A program made the translations under genes and the position numbers. Positions 58,201 through 64,000 of a DNA stretch of 64,000 nucleotides are shown one piece after another. The stretch comes from Mugil cephalus (Eukaryota > Chordata > Actinopteri > Mugiliformes > Mugilidae). The DNA lies in assembly GCF_022458985.1 (NCBI RefSeq), contig NC_061770.1, positions 5,700,501 through 5,764,500 of the forward strand, read 5' to 3'. Under the pieces are notes generated by a model that did no database searches, was not told the DNA's origin, and was given only the letters and a program-made list of their open reading frames with translations. The number at the start of each line of letters is the position of its first letter. Positions within the stretch are counted from its first letter, which is position 1.

Positions 58201-61200
58201 TTACTATGGTGCCCATTATTCTGGGGGTTTCTGGTGGTGTGTGACAACGGGATATTGGCAGCGGATCCTCTAGGTTGCGAGAGGAGGCCTCCGTGGATCG
58301 GGCTTGTTCCAGCGCATCCTGCAGATGCACGATTGGTTGGGGATCCGGGGATTTTCTAGGCCTCAGTGTTTAGTCATTTTCCTCAAACCATTCCTGAAAA
58401 GTTTTTGCTGTTTGCCACAGTAGGTAGCCAAGCCACTGGTGCATGCTGTCAGCATGAGGAGGTATGCTAGGTGTCAGCGTGTACGCATCCTCATGACGTC
58501 CTAAGAGCACAGGTTTCCCAACAACACTTTGCACTATAACAAGCTGATCAATGGTATTAATTCACTTATATATTCACTGTGTCATACATTTGATCGGTGT
58601 GTGTCTTAGCTCATTCTTCTTGTAGTCAGCGGTGTGGCTTTATTTCATAAAAGTAAGACAAACTGGTACTACAGGTAGCCCAGGCTCAACTCACCCATCC
58701 AGTCACAGCGCACAGAACTAATCACAAATCAATAAAGAACCTGATAAGGACTTGGAACAAATCTGATTAATAATCCAGGAGAGTCTCAGATACAAGTAGT
58801 TTATATTACGTTCCCAGGAGTCCTTGAAAATCTATTGCAGAATCTTTTGATCAGTTTACTTGGTGATGTTTATTTTGTTGACCAATGTGATAACCACTCA
58901 ATTAATATCAATAACTTCAAAGTGCTTGTTTTATTAAACTGAGCATCCAAAGCTATTCAGTTGATCTAATAAAATGAAATTTTTACACTGGAGGAGCAAG
59001 AATTATTTAGGAAACAAGTATATAAGAAATGTGGACAGGATTTTATCAATAGTCCAGTGCTCTAGCTCAGCCGAGCCGAGCCAAGGTGTAAGAGTTAGCT
59101 ACAAAGTAACAAGTTGACCCTCATCCGCTATCACGTGAGAGAGAAAAAGTCTTCTATCTGAATATCTGTGATTTGGAGTTTAGCTCCACTCTGTATACAC
59201 TTTTTTTATTAGACGGGTTACTATATAAACAAATCCAATATTTCCTCCTGTTGCTCTTCACACTGAAATCTTTCCACTGGTAAGAGATTAGTTTTAGACA
59301 AAGATGTTACTTTAAAAGGTTGTCTGTTCACTCCTGGGTTAGCAGAGCTTCAACTACTTTATCTCGCTCTGTGGTGCAGTGGAAAAACACTTGCACTGTG
59401 CCAGCGTGGTTCAACTGATCATATAACACCACCACAATGGAAAAACCCTACGAGCCAATGAATGTCATACAACAATGACAGGATATATAAGTATATCAAC
59501 ACACTAAATTAAACGGTGCTCAACTCCAACCTGACTCCTCTCTTCATAAAGACGCAGAAAATCAAATATAAACTTTCACAAATTTGAAAATGTGTCCTTT
59601 GTATGTAATTCATACAACATCAATCACCTCTGATGACTTTTGATCCCAATAATCAGATGGATTTCTATCAGATATGGTGTGATCCGACGGTTTAGCACCG
59701 AAGTATGAGGAAGTACAGATGCTGAATCAGGCCTTGAGTCAACAGTAATGACCTATTTTAACTGTCTGCAAAAGCCTGATATTTGAGGTGAAACATTAAC
59801 AGAGAACATTGTTGTGCAAACATGGTTTCATGTCCAGTTTAATGAAATTAATTAGTCGTAGCCAGTGAAAAGTCCATGCAACCTACCTGTGACTGTTTGA
59901 AGACATCTCTGGCAATGGCATCGAGGTTTCCCAGGTCTTTGATGGAGGAGACGTACTCTGAGACGGCTTTGATCACCACCTCACAGGGCGGCAGCACCAA
60001 CTGATGGGCTCGCACCTGAGACAGCGAGAGAACAGATGAACCCTATTTACGGGCAGTTTGTCCGAGTAGAGATACTGTAGAGTATTATTCTCACTCTGCA
60101 GGAAGGAGTTTTTATCGAAGCACTTCAGCTTAAAATATCACATTCACGCCGAGCATATGTTAGTCTGGGATTCTGCTAGCATTCAGCTAAAGCATCCTCC
60201 AGCCTGCAACAGACCACCCTCACACAACACTGGGGCCTCAGGAAGTCTACCGCGGACAAACTGACACAATTGCCGAGTGGATTGCGACAAACTGCAGACC
60301 CATTGATATTGTCAAGGACAGAGTCTTTACAAAGGTTTTGCAAGTTGCCTCTCAAGACGCATTGTACGAGGCTCCATCAAGAGGCACAGTAATGTCAGAA
60401 ATTCAGACAATGTCAACAAGTTAGTTTGTGTTAGTAGTTGCTGAAAGGGGAGGAATGTGTGGAGAAATGTTTGTTTAAAATCAAGAGATAAAAAGTTGTT
60501 TTAGTTGTTTTGTTGAAACTGTTGAAGGTGTTTAATAGACATGTTAAGGTCGATATATTCTATTCTTTCTTGAGTCTGTTTGCTCATGAAAACTGAAAAC
60601 GCAATTAGTATAGATTAAAAATGAATGACACTTGATCGTAATTATAATCAAAATCAATGAAAGAATTGTAATCTTTTGACAACACTACTATATATGTAGA
60701 TATATAACAGCCACATGGACATATTGATGTATATTTCTGTTTGATGTCAGATTCTGTCATAAAAATGTCACCACATATTAGAGCTTCATACTCAATACAG
60801 AGATGTAAAAGATAGAAAGCTTGTGTCCGAAAGTTGACTTTGATTAAAAACCAAATTACCCACAGTTGCTGCATTTCCAAGGACACTAGTATTCTACAAA
60901 TAATCAGATTAAAATAACTCTCCTACTTTAATTACAACAGACTGGCTGCCACAGAGGAATTTTCAAAATATGCCCTGTGTGAGGTAAATATTAGATGATT
61001 TCCAGTTTCCAGATGGGACAGAAACATGGAGGTAGCAAAACAACAAGTTGTTCGAAAGATGAGAGAAACACTTTCATCTCCTTCTATTTGATTAAAGATC
61101 TGACTCTCCACAGGGGGCAGAAACACTTCACACAATAATTAAAAAAATATATATACGGTATATTGACTGATATTTTGAAGCATGTTAATCTATATCTTAT

Positions 61201-62146
61201 CAAAACTTTTTAGCATCCATGTAAACAGTTAAATTAGGATCTCTGATCAGAATGATTTCAGTCAGCTTTGAAGAAACATCAGATCTAGAGATACTTTTAT
61301 TTCAGGCTGCCTGTGCATAGAAAAGTAGATCAATAATTTGCTTTGAAGATGAGAAGGGGAGTTTTTTTTATTCTGGTGTATCTGTGCATTTAATAACCTG
61401 TGAATTATTTGTGTCTTTAATTAAAGCAGTTTTCCTACCTATCCCTCAATCATTCATAACAATCATTTCTACTAACACAGACGCTTCCTTCTAAAACACG
61501 ATATGAATAATAATAATTGTTCTGTTCACAACTCAAGTAAGGGCTCAGATCAATATTGGACTAAATGAAGTATAGTTACTGCTAATATTTTCTCAGAGGA
61601 GGTTGAAGTATGCAAACTGCTTTGGACATGGAAGAATTGGGTACCTTGAGGGAAGCTAGTGGGTGTTCTGGTCCCAGCAGGCTCCAGTGGAAGGCAGCCA
61701 GGTCCTCATCAGGCAGAATATGATTTCCTACAACACACAAAATGTTTGTCAATGATCAAGAACAACAAAGAGAACAGGGCGCAAAAAATATCACTCAAAA
61801 GTAGAGGTGGTGGGCTTTTAGCCACGGTGCGATGAAAGGAAATGTGGGATACATGTTTGACATGTAGGAGGACGTATGTGCGGACGTGGTCCTCCTCACC
61901 CAGCAGAGCAGCGAAGCAGGGCAGGTGCTGTGTCTTTAGCCCGAGCTGCCTGGCGGCCTCAGACAGCAGATATTGGTGTGTGGTCAGGTTCTTGCCGTTC
62001 CAGCTCAGTTTGAGCGCATGTGAGGAGAAGTAGGCAGGTACGTTGCAGAGGGCAAACTCAGAATCCTGAGCAATTAGGCCGGCAAATCCATAGTCCCTAT
62101 AGAGAGACAGCACTTCCTGGTGGTGGTCCTCCAAAGTCTGTACAAC
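46279..62146 (-). CDS. fam120c: FAM120 family protein (FAM120C-like), 3' 16 coding exons; 5' end off window
   Basis: Exons, high to low: 62146-61900, 61727-61645, 60015-59887, 57696-57594, 57489-57416, 57042-56783, 53199-53037, 52933-52850, 52352-52181, 50723-50474, 49193-49079, 48833-48624, 47854-47614, 47094-46959, 46733-46670, 46533-46279. All junctions are GT-AG and phase-consistent, giving 861 residues plus stop. The N-terminal PIN/XPG-like domain appears from EDHHQEV and GLIAQDSEFALCNVP; about the first 170 residues of the family lie off window. Conserved blocks include MDITTPPLP, VAEHRHRRGLMYP, FREWTCPNLRRLWLG, YEPDQLQELK and PWEHCCPWGFFDGKLFQSK. FAM120A is an RNA-binding scaffold for Src-family kinase and PI3K signalling; FAM120C is its less-studied paralogue. 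FAM120C is preferred because HSD17B10 and let-7/miR-98 neighbour it in human; FAM120A cannot be excluded. The C-terminus is short and altered. Confidence 0.92.
47614..47854 (-). other. FAM120 exon encoding polyproline and His-Pro tract
   Basis: After a conserved KVEKMRQAILEGINLSR segment the exon encodes PPPPPPPLPPP, further Pro-rich sequence (PPFYPMPPLYPPRP) and an HHHPHHPHHP tract. The DNA is a CCT-rich near-microsatellite, so the length of this tract may vary between individuals. Mammalian FAM120A has a shorter Pro-rich stretch here. Confidence 0.8.
53200..56782 (-). other. Large FAM120 intron
   Basis: Between the exons ending at 56783 and starting at 53199. AT-rich, with no further exon or RNA gene seen. 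The phase across it is consistent (two bases plus one), so no exon needs to be missing. Confidence 0.7.
57697..59886 (-). other. FAM120 intron with old transposon remains
   Basis: Intronic. About 58290-58510 carries blocks (CCTGCAGATGCACGATTGG, CCTCAAACCATTCCTGAAAA, TTTTTGCTGTTTGCCACAGT) that resemble a DNA-transposon-derived repeat common in fish. It is decayed; ends were not identified. Confidence 0.45.
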
Positions 62147-64000
62147 CTGAGGGTGCAGAATGGACAAACTCAGTTTTATGTGCATTCAGAACAAACTTTG
62201 AAGAACTCCTTAGCACAGCAATACCTTCCACTTCATATTTCACATAAAAAACGGACAGTAGTCCAAAGCTGCAACCATTACTTTATTATTATTATCACTA
62301 TTAACAGTTGTTGATGAATGAATCACCAACAAGATTGTTAATTAAAAATCAAGATCCAGGCTCTATCATTTGTGGCTTTTCACTGTTTTATACCTCTGTA
62401 AAGGCAACGAAGGAAAAACTATGACTTGTGTACGGACCAAAAAGTTGCACTTGAACACATCGCATAGACTACTACCACAAGCCAGCTTGCATATAACTTC
62501 TGTACCTGTGTGAGGACACATAACTCTTCATGCCAGCAGTAGTCTGAATTCATCGATCAAAAGGTATAACCAGATGAGTCACTACTAGCTGGAAGGCTAG
62601 GAAGTTAGGCAGAGAAATAAACCGTCATACAGAGCTGGCATCATGCTGATCAGCTGGTCTACATTTATTTCATTCTCGATGTTGTTGTAAAGATATTTGC
62701 ATATTTAAATGTTCAGATTAGATCAAAATGAAAAACAGGAAGACCGTTCATTATCCCTTTTGAACTTTTAGTGGCCTTTGTCACTTCTGATCTCTCCACA
62801 TGCACTAGTTCACTGAGCTACAGCAGCCAATCAGATCCCTCACAGATGCATCTCGCAGGCACATCTGAATGTGGCTGAAAAGCTGACGACACGGGTTCAG
62901 CTTGTGGCGACGGTCCAGGACACACCAAAAAAAACTAGGGCCACAGATGTTCATCACTTAAAAAAGTTAGCGTTGGTCAACATGTCCAGCTACCACGGCA
63001 GCTGTCACTGCAATGTACTCAGTCTGTGATGAATGCGCGGTGCTGACAGTTTGTATGGCAACAAAATACGTGCTCTGTGATCAATCGGTCATAATAAGGC
63101 ATAAAGCTCAGTTTGCTTGTAAAAATACATCTGTGGAAAACCGTGCAGCACTATTTTTTTTAATTGCGCAGTGAAGCAAATCTCTGGCCATATGGCAACA
63201 TGATTTCTACGGAAATCACTGATGAGGTGTGAGAGAGCTTTGGGATTCCTGTTAATCAATGTCAGAGTTAATCAATGTGAAATCTAAATAATCACACTAA
63301 GTTACTTCTTTTTTTTTTTTTAATTTAATGGGCTTGTAATCAAATCTCGGACTTTGAATAAATGCAATATAACACAAGGATGGCAAGGATGATAATGTGA
63401 AAAACCTCATTCTTCTTATATCGTCCACCAATAACAAAAACTAACAACCTATTTTAATGAGCAAAATTAAACAACAACTTAACTGCTATACAACTCATAT
63501 AAGACTAAGTATAACATCAAACTACAGCTACACTCAAGTGAAGATGAATGGCGAGCAGAGGTGAGATACAGGAACATGACTGCTTCTCTGACACAAGTAG
63601 GAAAAAACAGGCAAGTATCACAGGAACTATGAACAACGATGCTGTACAAACACAAGAAGCTGCAGAGTGTGTTGTGGCGTAATGTGGGTGGATTTTTTTT
63701 TTTTTTTTTAACAAGTATCCTCTCAGGATACACTGTGACATTGTGTTTTTGTTAAACTAGCATGCAAGCAGATGGAAAGGTAGACAAAAGGCAGAGCAGC
63801 TGGTAACACTAACAGGAGGAACTTTGTCAGGCAATCAGTGCTGTATCCACATTTATATCAGCATGCTACAAGTCACATTCACTAAGTTATTCTTTGCTTT
63901 CTCCGGCCATTATAGTTAGGTAGACATAGCTCCTGGTAGCTACTGTTGTGTTAAAACCTATTTATTTAGAAACACAAACAAACACCAACTGATATGCAGG
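62147..64000 (-). other. FAM120 upstream intron, continues past window
   Basis: No exon with FAM120 similarity is seen to the right edge, so the preceding exon lies beyond 64000. Contains poly-T at about 63309-63322 and poly-T/A at about 63690-63710; otherwise nothing recognised. Confidence 0.6.

Noticed and set aside
59380-59430. Possible tRNA or tRNA-derived SINE (GGTGCAGTGG and GTTCAACTGATC blocks)
   Set aside because: Only box-like fragments are present. No cloverleaf, acceptor stem or SINE tail could be supported.

Overview
The window looks like a teleost fish genome: short introns, a tandem pair of CD300/pIgR-like immune receptor genes of fish type, fish-type repeats and hAT MITEs, and recognisable vertebrate orthologues. 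Four real loci stand out. (1) HSD17B10, complete, six exons, minus strand (35787 down to 31810). (2) A let-7/miR-98 microRNA pair, minus strand (hairpins at about 37815-37900 and 37335-37440), downstream of a CpG-rich promoter-like start at about 39.1 kb. (3) The last 16 coding exons of a FAM120 gene, most likely FAM120C (62146 down to 46279); its 5' end lies beyond the right edge. In human, HSD17B10, the let-7f-2/miR-98 pair and FAM120C all lie at Xp11.22, so this is conserved synteny, but the human miRNA host HUWE1 is not visible here. (4) Two near-identical six-exon CD300/pIgR-like receptor genes (15948-18234 and 24127-26384).

Around these lies a segmental duplication. Copy C (about 27345-32644) carries an intact two-exon gene for an Ala/Gly-rich protein (28964-30440, plus) facing the 3' end of HSD17B10. 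Copy B (8006 to about 13012) carries the same Ala/Gly-rich gene with a 14-bp frameshifting deletion and only exons 5-6 of HSD17B10. To its right is a small three-exon gene for a SAM-like-domain protein (13859-15166).

The left end (1-7505) is a second version of copy B. Positions 5931-7505 match 12479-14052 almost exactly. About 1162-5930 is the same sequence filled with homopolymer expansions and consensus errors. It shares every copy-B-specific indel I checked, and it ends at a run of exactly 500 N (7506-8005). I read this as an assembly duplication (uncollapsed contig end or haplotig), not a third biological copy. Left of it, 1-967 is the 5' end of an L1-type LINE on the minus strand with a broken ORF1.

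The interval between the two receptor genes (18240-24120) holds scrambled and partly inverted relics of the same receptor locus, a LINE 3' fragment and a common fish repeat. From 39.2 to 46.3 kb there is low-complexity sequence and probable FAM120 3' UTR or downstream sequence with no supported coding gene.
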